Positions 7,410-16,504 of a stretch of 64,000 bases of DNA are shown piece after piece. Positions within the stretch are counted from its first letter, which is position 1. Every line of letters begins with the position of its first letter. The stretch is from a gamma proteobacterium HTCC5015. GTDB lineage: Bacteria; Pseudomonadota; Gammaproteobacteria; HTCC5015. The notes beneath the pieces were generated by a model, which saw nothing but the letters and a program-made list of their open reading frames with translations, searched no databases and was not told the DNA's origin. A program made the translations under genes and the position numbers. Where the stretch lies: assembly GCA_000155715.1 (NCBI GenBank), contig DS990598.1:207532-271531 (forward strand). The letters run 5' to 3'.

Positions 7410-9818
7410 ATGGCTTCTCGCAAAAAAGCGTCTAAAAAGGTTTCTAAGAAAAAGTCGGTGGCGAAAAAGGCTTCGAAGAAAACGACACGCAAGGCGGTGG
7501 CTAAGAAGCCGGTGAAGTCGCGCAAGTCGTCGAAGTCATCGGCCCCAACTTCCGCTCCTCACAAGCCTTCTTTACTGCGCCGATGGTGGCCGCTCATCAG
7601 TTTAATCACGTTGATTGCCTTGGTGGCTGGGCTGTTTATGAGCGCCTGGCTGGACTACCGCATTCGCCAGCAATTTGAAGGTAAAAAATGGACGCTACCC
7701 GCCCGTGTCTACGCGAGGCCACTGGAGCTCTACCCCGGTAAAACGCTGTCAGAGCGCGCTTTGCAAGAAGAGCTGGAGGTGGCCAATTACCGCCGCGTTC
7801 AGCGGGCCGATCGCCCGGGCTCTTACACGCAGCGCGGTGGTTTTTTCCGCATTCACACGCGTTCTTTTAATTATTGGGATGGCGCCATTGATAGCCGCAC
7901 CGTTGAGGTGGTGATCGACGATGGCATTATTCAGCGCTTGCAGGGGAGCGATGGCGAGAATGCGCTGGTGCGCCTCGATCCCGCTCAGATTGCGGCGATC
8001 TATCCACAGCATCAGGAAGATCGCAATTTGGTGCGTCTAGAAGACGTGCCACAAACGCTGATTCACGCCCTGTTGCTCATTGAAGATCAGGACTTCTTTG
8101 AACATCACGGCGTGCGACCGCTGGCGATTGCTCGGGCAATGGTGGCCAACATCAAGGCCGGGCGGGCGGTGCAGGGCGGCAGTACGCTCACGCAGCAGTT
8201 GGTGAAAAACTACTTTTTAAGCCGCGAGCGCACGCTGACGCGCAAGGCGACCGAGGCGTGGATGTCGCTATTGCTGGAGTTGCACTACGACAAGCCCGAA
8301 ATTTTGGAGGCCTATCTCAATGAGGTGTTTTTGGGGCAGGATGGCGAGCGCGCCATTCACGGCTTTGGTCTGGCGGCGACGTATTATTTTGATCGCCCCC
8401 TGAAAGATCTCGGTATAGAGCAGCAGGCACTGTTGGTGGCGATGGTCAAAGGGGCGTCGTTCTACGATCCACGGCGCCATCCCCAGCGGGCGACGACGCG
8501 TCGCAATTTGGTGCTTGACCAGTTGGCCGCTCACGAGGTGATCGATGTCGATGAGGCGGCTCGCCTCAAGCGTCGCCCGCTCGGTGTGGTGGACAAGCCA
8601 CGCAGCTACCGCAATCGCTATTTGGTGTTCGTCGATTTGGTGCGTCGACAGTTGCAGCGCGACTATCCCGAGGAGGCCCTACAGACCGAGGGCTTGCATG
8701 TGTTTACGACGCTAGCGCCCAGTGTTCAGGCGCGCTTAGAGATGGCCACGGTGAATCATCTGGGTCGACTCGAATCGGGTCCCGGCCTACCCGGCGGCAG
8801 CTTGCAGTCGGCGGGGTTAATCACCGATACCCGCAGTGGCGAAGTGTTGGCGGTGACGGGTGGGCGCGATGCCGACGACGCCGGTTTTAATCGTGCCCTC
8901 GATGCCCAGCGCCAGATCGGCTCGCTGGCCAAGCCCGCAGTGTATTTATCGGCCTTGCTCAAGGGCGACACGTATCACGCGGCGACGCTTATCGATGACA
9001 CGCAATTCGATCATCTCGATGCGCAAAACAAAGTGTGGTCGCCGCAAAACTACGATCGACAAGACCACGGTCAGGTGATGCTGAGTGAGGCGCTGATTCG
9101 CTCCTACAATGTGGCCACGGCGCGCTTAGGTCTAGAGATGGGTCTGGACAGTGTGGCCGACACGATGAACGATTTGGGGCTGGCGGTAGAACGGCCTTAT
9201 TTTCCCTCGATGTTGCTCGGCGCGATTGAGCGATCGCCCTACCAAGTGGCCCAGTATTTTCAGACCTTTGCGGGCGAGGGTTTTTACATGCCACTGCGGT
9301 CGGTGCGAGAGGTAGTGACGCCCAGCGGCGAGCGTTTGCAGCGCTACCCCCTAGAGTTGGAACAGCGCTTGCCAAACCGCGAAATGTATTTGATCAATCG
9401 CCTGTTGCAACAGGTGGTGGCGCGCGGTACCGCCCAGCGCATTGGCAGCGCACTGCCCGAGTTAAAAGCGGCGGGCAAAACGGGGACGACAAACGACGGC
9501 CGCGATGCGTGGTTTGCCGGCTTTAGCGGAGAACACCTCGGCGTGGTTTGGGTCGGGCGCGATGACAATACGCCGACGCCGCTAACGGGCTCCAGCGGTG
9601 CGCTGCCCATTTGGTTGGGTGTGTTCCAGCATTTGGATTCCATGCCCTATGAACCTCGGGCGCCGCGAGATGTCTTTGAACACTGGATTGCCCCCGACGG
9701 CCGTTTGAGTGCCGATCGCTGTGAAAATGCCGTACAATTGCCCTTTATCAAAGGCACCGAGCCTGATAAGTTGGCGGAATGCCGAGAGGGCTTTTTTAAG
9801 CGCCTGTTTAATTGGTAA
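7410..9818 (+). CDS. mrcB: bifunctional penicillin-binding protein 1b (glycosyltransferase/transpeptidase)
   Basis: Class A PBP that polymerises lipid II and cross-links peptidoglycan at the inner membrane. The 802-residue order is: a lysine/serine-rich cytoplasmic tail (1-50), one membrane helix (about 60-80), a UvrB-like UB2H region, a GT51 glycosyltransferase with catalytic EDQDFFEHHGV near residue 228 and QGGSTLTQQLVKN, and a transpeptidase with SLAK (serine near 505), SYN, and KTGTTNDGRDAWFAG near 690. The UB2H region is the known docking site for LpoB, which is encoded at 21528. A TPR lipoprotein gene follows after 33 bp. The lysine-rich tail is longer than in E. coli. Start ATG 7410 has no strong ribosome-binding site. 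Confidence 0.95.
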   Translation: MASRKKASKKVSKKKSVAKKASKKTTRKAVAKKPVKSRKSSKSSAPTSAPHKPSLLRRWWPLISLITLIALVAGLFMSAWLDYRIRQQFEGKKWTLPARVYARPLELYPGKTLSERALQEELEVANYRRVQRADRPGSYTQRGGFFRIHTRSFNYWDGAIDSRTVEVVIDDGIIQRLQGSDGENALVRLDPAQIAAIYPQHQEDRNLVRLEDVPQTLIHALLLIEDQDFFEHHGVRPLAIARAMVANIKAGRAVQGGSTLTQQLVKNYFLSRERTLTRKATEAWMSLLLELHYDKPEILEAYLNEVFLGQDGERAIHGFGLAATYYFDRPLKDLGIEQQALLVAMVKGASFYDPRRHPQRATTRRNLVLDQLAAHEVIDVDEAARLKRRPLGVVDKPRSYRNRYLVFVDLVRRQLQRDYPEEALQTEGLHVFTTLAPSVQARLEMATVNHLGRLESGPGLPGGSLQSAGLITDTRSGEVLAVTGGRDADDAGFNRALDAQRQIGSLAKPAVYLSALLKGDTYHAATLIDDTQFDHLDAQNKVWSPQNYDRQDHGQVMLSEALIRSYNVATARLGLEMGLDSVADTMNDLGLAVERPYFPSMLLGAIERSPYQVAQYFQTFAGEGFYMPLRSVREVVTPSGERLQRYPLELEQRLPNREMYLINRLLQQVVARGTAQRIGSALPELKAAGKTGTTNDGRDAWFAGFSGEHLGVVWVGRDDNTPTPLTGSSGALPIWLGVFQHLDSMPYEPRAPRDVFEHWIAPDGRLSADRCENAVQLPFIKGTEPDKLAECREGFFKRLFNW

Positions 9819-9851
9819 TCCCTCTATCAATACAAAGGAGAAGGGAGCGAA

Positions 9852-10361
9852 ATGAAAAACACAAAAACGCTACTGCGCGTCGTGGTTTTGGGTTCAGCAG
9901 CTTTGATGTTGCAGGCCTGTGGTTCTAGCCCCAGCAAAAGCTCGGGTTCGGAAGAGTTTCAATTTACCGATAGCGGTACTTACAGCCAAGACAGCGGTGT
10001 GGCAGCGGATGACCGCATCAGCCACTCGATTGGTAACCCCGCTATTGTGGCCATTTGGCAGCGCGCCGAAGAAGCGCGTTTGACCGGCGACACCGAGGGC
10101 GCTATCGCTCAGCTCGAACGCGCGATTCGCATCGACCCCACGGATCCTGTGATCTGGAGCCGTATGGCAGAGCTTCGTCTCGATCAAGGTAACCATATTG
10201 CGGCAGAAAATGTGGCCATGAAGTCGAACCAGTTAAACAATGGTGAAGACACGGTATTGGCTTATCGCAACTGGTTGATTATCGGTAAGGCGCGCAAAGC
10301 GGAAGGCAACCTCAAGGGTGCCGAAGAAGCGCAGCGTCAGGCTCAAGCCTTTAAACCTTAG
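9852..10361 (+). CDS. TPR-containing outer-membrane lipoprotein
   Basis: A 169-residue lipoprotein with signal and lipobox LMLQAC (cysteine near residue 23), a serine-rich linker, and TPR-like helices: AIWQRAEEARLTGDTEGAIA, LERAIRIDPTDPVIW, and the C-terminal ARKAEGNLKGAEEAQRQAQA. The canonical TPR spacing and the P at the IDPTDP turn support the fold. It lies just downstream of mrcB, and small TPR lipoproteins next to PBP1b often help coordinate envelope synthesis; that role is inference. A GGAGAAGGGAGCG ribosome-binding stretch precedes ATG 9852. A strong terminator follows. Confidence 0.8.
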   Translation: MKNTKTLLRVVVLGSAALMLQACGSSPSKSSGSEEFQFTDSGTYSQDSGVAADDRISHSIGNPAIVAIWQRAEEARLTGDTEGAIAQLERAIRIDPTDPVIWSRMAELRLDQGNHIAAENVAMKSNQLNNGEDTVLAYRNWLIIGKARKAEGNLKGAEEAQRQAQAFKP

Positions 10362-10402
10362 TATTTGCTGGCAGCACAGATTGCTCTGTGCTAGATGGTT
10401 TG

Positions 10403-10442
10403 AAACAGGCGGTCGCGCCTAGAGCGTGGCCGCCTGTTTTTT
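10403..10442 (+). terminator. rho-independent terminator after mrcB-TPR lipoprotein genes
   Basis: The stem AAACAGGCGG pairs with CCGCCTGTTT, followed by TTTTT. A smaller hairpin (AGCACAG/CTGTGCT) sits just upstream at about 10372-10392. Confidence 0.85.
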
Positions 10443-10533
10443 GAGCGGCTCAGTCGCTTTGTGGTGTTGGATACATCCTTGTTGCTACTCCCCCGTTATT
10501 TGATTTTGATAGGGGTTTGTCATGGCTGTTTTT

Positions 10534-10611
10534 CGTCATTGCGAGCCCAAGGCGAAGCAATCTGTTTATCGAGTTTATCCCAAAGATTGCTTCACTGCGT
10601 TCGCAATGACG
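10534..10611. repeat. large palindromic dispersed repeat (CGTCATTGCGAG type)
   Basis: The segment opens with CGTCATTGCGAG, has AAGCAATCTG inward, and closes with AGATTGCTTCACTGCG then TTCGCAATGACG: an inverted repeat with about 25-bp arms. This is a common bacterial intergenic repeat. A degenerate half copy (GTTTCACTGCGTTCGCAGTG) is present near 26434. Nothing else is seen in the 10443-10664 gap. Confidence 0.75.
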
Positions 10612-10664
10612 AGTGATGTGTCGGCAATGACGGGGCGTTACTTTAACCGTGTTTAATTTATTTC

Positions 10665-12560
10665 ATGAGTGCATCTGATCTATTGGGCGCCGAGGGCCCA
10701 CTCGCCAAGGTCATTGAAGGCTACGCGCCGCGCGACGCTCAGCAGCAAATGGCCGAGGCCGTCGAGAAGGCAATTGAGGATATCGACGTGCTGGTCGTCG
10801 AGGCGGGCACGGGGGTGGGTAAGACCTACGCCTACCTTATTCCCGCGATTCTCAGTGGCCAAAAAGTGATTATCTCCACGGGCACGCGGACACTGCAGGA
10901 TCAGCTCTACCACCGCGATTTGCCCATGCTGTTAAAAACCTTGGGCGTTCCCTTAAAGCGCGCTTTGCTCAAGGGGCGTTCCAATTATCTGTGTTTGCAT
11001 CGTATGGGTATTGCGGATGTACACCATCGAGATCGCGAGCAGAGTGAACAGCTCGCCGAGATTAAACGCTGGTCGCGGGAGACAATTCACGGCGACATGG
11101 CCGAAGTGACGCTGCTGCCGGAAAATGCGCCGATTCTGCCCAAGGTGACGTCCACCGCGGATAATTGTCTGGGCGTCGATTGCGAGTTCTACAACGATTG
11201 CCATGTGGTGAAGGCGCGACGCGAGGCTCAAGAAGCCGATCTTGTGGTGGTGAATCACCATTTATTCATGGCCGATATGGCACTTAAGCAAGATGGTTTT
11301 GGCGAGGTGCTACCCACGGCCAATGCCTTTATTTTTGATGAAGCCCACCAGTTGCCCGAGGTCGCCAGCTTGTTTTTTGGCCAGGCCGTAGGCAGTCGCC
11401 AATTGTTGGAATTTGTGAAAGATATTCGCGCGGTGTATCACACCGAAATTTCCGAGGCGGACAGCCTGATCGATCTCTCGAGTCGATTGGAAATGTCAGT
11501 GCGCGATTTTCGTCTGAGCTTGGGCGCTAAAGAGCAGCGCCAAGCCTGGCAGCCGTTGCTGAGTCAGGCCGATGTGCGCCACCGCTTTGCCGATTTAGCC
11601 GCCGCCATGAGTACGCTGCGAGCCGAGCTAGTGGAATGGGAAGAGCAGGGCCCCGGCGTGGAAAATTTGCTCAAGCGCTGTACGGAATTTGAACAGCGGC
11701 TCACTTTGTTCGATCACCTCGACGAAGACTATATCTACTGGCTGGAAACCACCCGTTTGGGTTTTGTGTTGAATATGACACCGCTGAGCGTGGCCAAAAC
11801 GTTTCGCGCTCACATGTCGCGCTACGAGGCCAGTTGGGTGTTTACCTCGGCGACGCTAGCGGTGGGGGAGCAGTTCCATCACTTTACCCAGTCTTTGGGC
11901 TTGTGGGAGCCGCGCACACTGCGTTTGGAGAGCCCCTTTGACTACGCCAACAACAGTATTATTTGCCTGCCAGAGAACCTGCCAGAGCCCAGCGCGTTTC
12001 ACTTTACCGATGCGGTAGTCGACGCCGCCAAACCGATTTTGCAGGCCTCCCGCGGTCGCGCTTTTATGCTGTTTACCAGTTATCGAGCGCTAAACCACGC
12101 CGCCGAGCGTTTAAAAAGCGAGGTGGCCTTTCCCTTGTTTGTTCAAGGTGAGGCACCGCGTACTCAGTTATTAGACGATTTTCGCGAGTCGGGCGACGGT
12201 GTGCTACTCGGCACCAGTAGTTTTTGGGAGGGTGTCGATATTAAAGGCGAGGCACTGTCGTGTGTGATTATTGATAAGCTGCCCTTTGCCGCACCCAATG
12301 ATCCGGTGCTACAGGCGCGCATGGATGCCATGAAAGAGCAGGGACAAAACCCTTTTATGGATTACCAGCTACCCAATGCTGTGATCGCATTGAAGCAGGG
12401 CGTAGGCCGCTTGATACGCGATGTTCACGACCGTGGTGTGGTCGTGATTTGCGATGTACGTTTAAAAACTAAGTTTTACGGCAAGCGCTTCACCAACAGC
12501 CTACCGCCGATGAAGCGGACCCGAAAGCTCAGCGACATTCAACAGTTCTTTGCCAAGTAA
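10665..12560 (+). CDS. yoaA: ATP-dependent DNA helicase, YoaA/DinG (XPD-like) family
   Basis: A 631-residue superfamily 2 helicase of the iron-sulfur XPD/DinG group. Walker A GTGVGKT is at 48-54, Walker B DEAH near residue 225, and four cysteines that could hold a 4Fe-4S cluster lie between them (YLCLH, NCLGVDCEFYNDC). C-terminal motifs include SFWEGVDIKGEAL and QGVGRLIRD. The cluster-containing shorter form without an N-terminal nuclease matches YoaA, linked to damage tolerance and replication repair, rather than longer DinG; that choice is from length and motif memory. Single-gene unit downstream of the palindromic repeat. Confidence 0.9.
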   Translation: MSASDLLGAEGPLAKVIEGYAPRDAQQQMAEAVEKAIEDIDVLVVEAGTGVGKTYAYLIPAILSGQKVIISTGTRTLQDQLYHRDLPMLLKTLGVPLKRALLKGRSNYLCLHRMGIADVHHRDREQSEQLAEIKRWSRETIHGDMAEVTLLPENAPILPKVTSTADNCLGVDCEFYNDCHVVKARREAQEADLVVVNHHLFMADMALKQDGFGEVLPTANAFIFDEAHQLPEVASLFFGQAVGSRQLLEFVKDIRAVYHTEISEADSLIDLSSRLEMSVRDFRLSLGAKEQRQAWQPLLSQADVRHRFADLAAAMSTLRAELVEWEEQGPGVENLLKRCTEFEQRLTLFDHLDEDYIYWLETTRLGFVLNMTPLSVAKTFRAHMSRYEASWVFTSATLAVGEQFHHFTQSLGLWEPRTLRLESPFDYANNSIICLPENLPEPSAFHFTDAVVDAAKPILQASRGRAFMLFTSYRALNHAAERLKSEVAFPLFVQGEAPRTQLLDDFRESGDGVLLGTSSFWEGVDIKGEALSCVIIDKLPFAAPNDPVLQARMDAMKEQGQNPFMDYQLPNAVIALKQGVGRLIRDVHDRGVVVICDVRLKTKFYGKRFTNSLPPMKRTRKLSDIQQFFAK

Positions 12561-12599
12561 TTGTAGGATACCTGCACAGAGTCGGCGGGCCGTTTTCAG

Positions 12600-12862
12600 G
12601 GAGTCGGGTCGGTGGGGTGTTTGAGTCGAGCCGGGGGCGACCCTCCCACAGAGCGGTTTTTGAGTTGTCGATGTGTGTGCTGTTGTAGGAGGCCCGCCCC
12701 CGGGCCGATGGCGGCCCTCCCACAAATGGTTTTTTTGAGTGTTTGGTGGATTTTTCTGTAGAAGGCCGCCTTTATGCTTTTTAGGGTGCTCGGGCCGATG
12801 GAGTGTCCGGGCCGAGTCGTGGGTGGTCATCCCACAGAGCGGTTTTTGGGTTGTTGATATTT
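12600..12862. repeat. REP family B/C cluster upstream of RAYT
   Basis: Alternating units occupy the 12561-12911 gap. Family C units (CCTCCCACAGAGCGGTTTTT and variants) are at about 12648-12667, 12714-12736 and 12827-12851. Family B units (starting TGTAGGAGGCC or TGTAGAAGGCC) are at 12684-12707 and 12757-12798. Copies of both also occur downstream of the transposase and, inverted, at 17959-18059. Confidence 0.85.
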
Positions 12863-12911
12863 TAGTAATCTAACAATCCATGATGGATGGTTTTAAAGGA
12901 CTGCAGAGAAA

Positions 12912-13352
12912 ATGGATATGGCTAAAGGATATAGCGCTCTTAGAAAAGGTAGGGTGTCTGTTGCAGGCACTCTTTACATGGTGACAACTGTCACCCGACA
13001 ACGGATGAAGCACTTCGAAAATTTTTCTAATGCACGGCTTCTTATAGAAACCATCAGAAGGGAATCGGAACTCAATGGCATTGTCACATGGGCCTTTGTG
13101 GTTATGCCCGATCATCTGCACTGGCTACTGCAGCTAAATCATGAGCCACTTGAAACGGTAGTGGGTAGGGTAAAGGCGGTTACATCAAAAAGAATCGGCT
13201 TAGCCTTGTGGCAAAGCGGTTTTTACGATCAAGCCCTTCGACAAAGCGAGTCGCCTAAAAATTTGGCGCGCTATATTGTTGCTAACCCCCTCAGAGCCCA
13301 CCTGGTTCAATCCATTGGTGATTATCCACATTGGGATGTGGCGTGGCTTTGA
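12912..13352 (+). CDS. REP-associated tyrosine transposase (RAYT, Y1_Tnp/IS200-like)
   Basis: A 146-residue Y1 transposase homologue. It shows the N-terminal core YMVTTVTRQR, the HUH metal-binding motif in VMPDHLHWLLQL near residue 67, and the catalytic-tyrosine helix NLARYIVANPLRA near residue 121. These are the RAYT hallmarks; such proteins are domesticated and mobilise or process REP palindromes. It is flanked on both sides by REP family B/C repeats (12600-12862 and 13369-13467), as expected of a RAYT with its own repeats. It lies alone between yoaA and yciK. Length is typical of the family and the frame is intact, so it is probably functional. Confidence 0.92.
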   Translation: MDMAKGYSALRKGRVSVAGTLYMVTTVTRQRMKHFENFSNARLLIETIRRESELNGIVTWAFVVMPDHLHWLLQLNHEPLETVVGRVKAVTSKRIGLALWQSGFYDQALRQSESPKNLARYIVANPLRAHLVQSIGDYPHWDVAWL

Positions 13353-13368
13353 GTATTGATCCTGCTGC

Positions 13369-13467
13369 TGTAGGAGGCCGCCTTTATGCCCTTTAGGGTG
13401 CCCGAGCCGAGGGTGTGTTTTGTGTCGGGCCGAGGGCGACCCTCCCACAGAGCTGTTTTCTAGTTGT
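13369..13467. repeat. REP family B + C unit downstream of RAYT
   Basis: The 42-bp B unit at 13369-13410 is identical, base for base, to the reverse complement of 17959-18000. A C unit follows at 13437-13467. Together with the upstream cluster the repeats bracket the RAYT gene. Confidence 0.88.
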
Positions 13468-13517
13468 GTTGGGGCGGTGTGGAGCGGCCCTTTGACAGAG
13501 GTTTTTAAGGCGCTGGC

Positions 13518-14234
13518 TTACGCGCTCTGCGCGTCGATGTGCTGTCCGTTGACATCGCTGTCGGCGCTGAGCAGCGATAGATAGGCGGGCATGATGGTGG
13601 ACATCTCGGGGTAGTCTTTGATGTTGTCGCCGGGGTGGGTTTGCGTGCGCATAGGCGATTGCAGCGGCCCCGGGTGTAGGCCGTTGACTCGGGGCACGCC
13701 GTCGAGTTCGCGTGTGAAGCTGTCAATCAGGTGATGGACTGCCGCTTTGCTCTCTCCGTATGCGCCCCAGTAGGCGTCGTCGCACTGGTGCTCGGTAAAA
13801 ATAATGCTGCCGTTGTCACTGTTTCTCAAAAGGGGCAGACAGGCCTGCGTGAGAAACAGAGGGGAGTGGACATTGATTTGCCACGTTTTCATCCAGTCGC
13901 CGGGTGTGTGTAGTTCTAGCGGTGTTAGCTCGCCTAAATCGGCGGCGTTGTGTACTAGACCATCGAGTCGGCCGAAGTTTTCTTCCAGCACCTTGGCGAG
14001 ATCAAAAAAATCTTCGGGGCTAGCACCGCCTAAGTCCAATGGATAGATCGCGGGCTCTGCCCCCCCCGCGGCGATGATGTCGTCGTAGACTTTTTCCAGT
14101 TTAGGGACTTTTCGACCGAGCAGGACCACCGTGGCCCCAGCGGCGGCGCAGGCTTTGCTGACGGTTTCTCCAAGGCCGCTGCCGGCGCCTGTAACGAGAA
14201 GGATGCGATCGTTGAGTTGTACGCTGTCGGTCAT
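13518..14234 (-). CDS. yciK: YciK-family short-chain dehydrogenase/reductase
   Basis: A 238-residue classical SDR with the NAD(P)-binding TGAGSGLGETV near residue 16, the NNAG-like variant HNAAD, and the catalytic pair in YGESK near residue 158. SDRs with this pattern next to ubiG and mupP are annotated YciK; the substrate is unknown. In Pseudomonas the order mtaD-ubiG-mupP-yciK is contiguous, whereas here three squalene genes and a repeat-rich gap separate mupP from yciK. The upstream hpnE gene ends 29 bp before its start, so it may be transcribed with hpnCDE. Confidence 0.87.
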   Translation of the reverse strand: MTDSVQLNDRILLVTGAGSGLGETVSKACAAAGATVVLLGRKVPKLEKVYDDIIAAGGAEPAIYPLDLGGASPEDFFDLAKVLEENFGRLDGLVHNAADLGELTPLELHTPGDWMKTWQINVHSPLFLTQACLPLLRNSDNGSIIFTEHQCDDAYWGAYGESKAAVHHLIDSFTRELDGVPRVNGLHPGPLQSPMRTQTHPGDNIKDYPEMSTIMPAYLSLLSADSDVNGQHIDAQSA

Positions 14235-14263
14235 AGTGGCGTTCTGAAAAGGTGGAGTGGCAG

Positions 14264-15604
14264 CTAGCTAAGCTGGGCGTGAATCTGGTGTGCGCAATTA
14301 TAGCCGCTGCGCACTGCGCCTTCGAGGGTGGCGGGAAAACCCGTGCGTGTGTAGTCGCCTGCGAGCCACAAGCCTGGCGTGGCCGTTTGGTTATCTGGGC
14401 ACTGCTGCAACACGCCGACGGTGCAGCGATAGGTGGCTCGGGCTTCCTTGAGTACGAGCGTGTCTTTGGGGTCGGGGAGTTCAATGCCCTTTGTAGAGAG
14501 CGCCTGGCGCAGTTCGCCCAGCACGGCATCGGCCAGCTGTTGGCGGCTCAGGTCGGCGTGTGGGCCGTTGGCGCTGATGACCACAGCAAACAGCCCAGGT
14601 TGATTGACAATGCGGCGGTCAAACAGCCATTGAGAGTGGCCGCCGAGCAAGCCGAGCATGGGGTAGTCGGGCAGCGAGACGCTGTCGTCAAATTGGTAGT
14701 AAAGCGTGTAGATGGGTTCGTCTTCAAATGCTTTTAGCGTTTGCGATAGCGCTTTTGTGGTCTCGGTTTGGGCTAAGAGCTTGGCCGCTTGAGGGTAGTT
14801 GCCCGCAACGACAACGCAGTCGGCTTTGATCGATGCTCCGTCTGCGGTGGTTACGCCGATGACGCGATCGTTTTCTATCAGCAGCGATTGCGCTTTGCAG
14901 CCGAGCTGCATGGATGCCCCTTGTTGGGCTAAGTGTTCGGCGGCGGGCTCGGGCAATAGAGCGCCCAAGTCGGTAATGGGGATTAAAAAATCCGATGCCG
15001 CACGACCGGTTTTAAAGGCCTCGCGCAATACATTGACGAATACGCGCCCCGAGGCAATGTCGGGGTCGGTGTTCAGCGCTGCGATACACAGTGGAATTTG
15101 CAAACGCTCTTGAATGCTTTGGGGTACGCCGCAGCGGTTCATCAGTTCAATGACGCTGCAATCGTCGTCGCCTTTAAAGCGCACTTTCATCATGCGATCC
15201 ATGCTGAATAAGCCGCGCAGCTTATCGCCCCAGCGAATGCCTTTGCAGCGCAAAAACGCGACTAATAAATGCACTGGTGCTGGCAATACGGGCGCCTGTA
15301 AATGGAGCTGGCCGCGCTCGCTGCCAATCATTTCTACTTGTAAGTTGAGCGGTGTGCGCAAGAACACATCGCTCTCTTGAATCCCCACGGCCTGCATGAA
15401 ATCCAGCATGCCGGTATAGGCACCGAGCATTAAGTGTTGGCCGTTGTCGACCTCGGTGTGACCCATAGAGGTTGTGCGCGCTCGCCCCCCCCATTGCTTG
15501 GCGGCTTCGATCACAGTGACGGAGTGGCCGAGGCGTTGAAGTTGACTGGCGGTGGCGAGGCCCGCCCAACCGCCACCAATAATGAGAACGCTGGATTTAC
15601 TCAT
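14264..15604 (-). CDS. hpnE: hydroxysqualene dehydroxylase HpnE
   Basis: FAD-dependent amine-oxidase-type enzyme that reduces hydroxysqualene to squalene. The 446-residue protein opens with the dinucleotide fold VLIIGGGWAGLATASQLQRL, has GGRARTTSMG and DNGQHLMLGAY, and ends with the FAD-binding GLWLAGDYTRTGFPATLEGA. It overlaps hpnD by 8 nt (start at 15604, hpnD stop at 15597), and hpnD follows hpnC, so all three enzymes of the bacterial farnesyl-diphosphate-to-squalene route are co-transcribed. No squalene-hopene cyclase is in the window, so the end product (hopanoid, sterol or carotenoid-type) is unresolved. Confidence 0.93.
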   Translation of the reverse strand: MSKSSVLIIGGGWAGLATASQLQRLGHSVTVIEAAKQWGGRARTTSMGHTEVDNGQHLMLGAYTGMLDFMQAVGIQESDVFLRTPLNLQVEMIGSERGQLHLQAPVLPAPVHLLVAFLRCKGIRWGDKLRGLFSMDRMMKVRFKGDDDCSVIELMNRCGVPQSIQERLQIPLCIAALNTDPDIASGRVFVNVLREAFKTGRAASDFLIPITDLGALLPEPAAEHLAQQGASMQLGCKAQSLLIENDRVIGVTTADGASIKADCVVVAGNYPQAAKLLAQTETTKALSQTLKAFEDEPIYTLYYQFDDSVSLPDYPMLGLLGGHSQWLFDRRIVNQPGLFAVVISANGPHADLSRQQLADAVLGELRQALSTKGIELPDPKDTLVLKEARATYRCTVGVLQQCPDNQTATPGLWLAGDYTRTGFPATLEGAVRSGYNCAHQIHAQLS

Positions 15605-16493
15605 GGGCTTTATGCTTTAAAAATTGGCGATAGCGCTTTTTTTCGGCTCGTGCAGCGGTCCAGGCAATGCGAATTTTACGCCATTTAGACAGGCTGGGAC
15701 GCTGTTCGAGAATGCGAAAGTCGCGCTGGCCGATGTGTTGCAGCAGGCGGTGGTAGACCGCCGCCATGATTAAACCGCTGCGCTGGGCGTAGCGATCGCC
15801 CTCGGGCAGCGTCGCAAAGGCTTTTTGATAATAGCGTTCGGCGCGCTCGGCTTGATAGGCAAACAGTTTTTGCGCCTCGGGTGTGGTGTGGTTGAGATGC
15901 AAGTGTGCTTTGGCCACGCCAAAGCGCTGGAGCTCGTCTTGAGGCAGATAAATGCGACCACGTTTGGCGTCCTCACCCACATCGCGAAGAATGTTGGTGA
16001 GCTGAAAGGCCATACCTAAATCGTGGGCATATTGCAGTGTGCCGCGATCGCGATAACCAAAAATTTCTACGGTAAGCAGGCCGACGACGGAAGCGGCGCG
16101 ATAGCAATAAAGTGCGAGTTCGCTGAAGTTGGCGTATTCGTTTTGGTCGAGATCCATGGCCATGCCGTCGATCAGTTCGAGCAGGTGTTCCCGATGTAAG
16201 TTAAAACGCTGTAGATCGTCTTTTAAAGCGATGCAAACGGGGTGATCGGCGCGGCCGTTGTATAAATCATCAACGCGTTGGCGCCACTCGTCGAGCTCGC
16301 TGCGGGCCTGCTGTTCGTCGAGCGTTTCATCGACGACATCGTCGACTTCTCGGCAGAAGGCGTAGAGCGCAATCATGCCAAGGCGCTGCTCTTCCGGTAA
16401 AAAGCGAAAACTGTGGTAGAAGCTGGAGCCACTACTTTTGGTTTTATCTAAACAGTAGGCGCGCGCCTGCGCCAGAGAAATCGTTGCAGTCAT
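15597..16493 (-). CDS. hpnD: presqualene diphosphate synthase HpnD
   Basis: Squalene/phytoene-synthase-family prenyltransferase that condenses two farnesyl diphosphates to presqualene diphosphate. It has 298 residues with both aspartate-rich metal-binding motifs: REVDDVVDE near residue 49 and LTNILRDVGEDAKRGRIYLP near residue 160. The HpnD assignment rests on gene order and on the motif form typical of the CrtB-like branch. ATG at 16493 gives the family-like start MTATISLAQARAYC; an in-frame start at 16607 would overlap hpnC coding sequence. It starts 12 bp after the hpnC stop. Confidence 0.92.
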   Translation of the reverse strand: MTATISLAQARAYCLDKTKSSGSSFYHSFRFLPEEQRLGMIALYAFCREVDDVVDETLDEQQARSELDEWRQRVDDLYNGRADHPVCIALKDDLQRFNLHREHLLELIDGMAMDLDQNEYANFSELALYCYRAASVVGLLTVEIFGYRDRGTLQYAHDLGMAFQLTNILRDVGEDAKRGRIYLPQDELQRFGVAKAHLHLNHTTPEAQKLFAYQAERAERYYQKAFATLPEGDRYAQRSGLIMAAVYHRLLQHIGQRDFRILEQRPSLSKWRKIRIAWTAARAEKKRYRQFLKHKAHE

Positions 16494-16504
16494 GGCGATG
16501 CAGT

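Noticed and set aside
12561..12911. Possible CRISPR array in the repeat-rich gap upstream of the RAYT gene
   Set aside because: Units are variable palindromes of the REP families without uniform spacers, and no cas genes are nearby.
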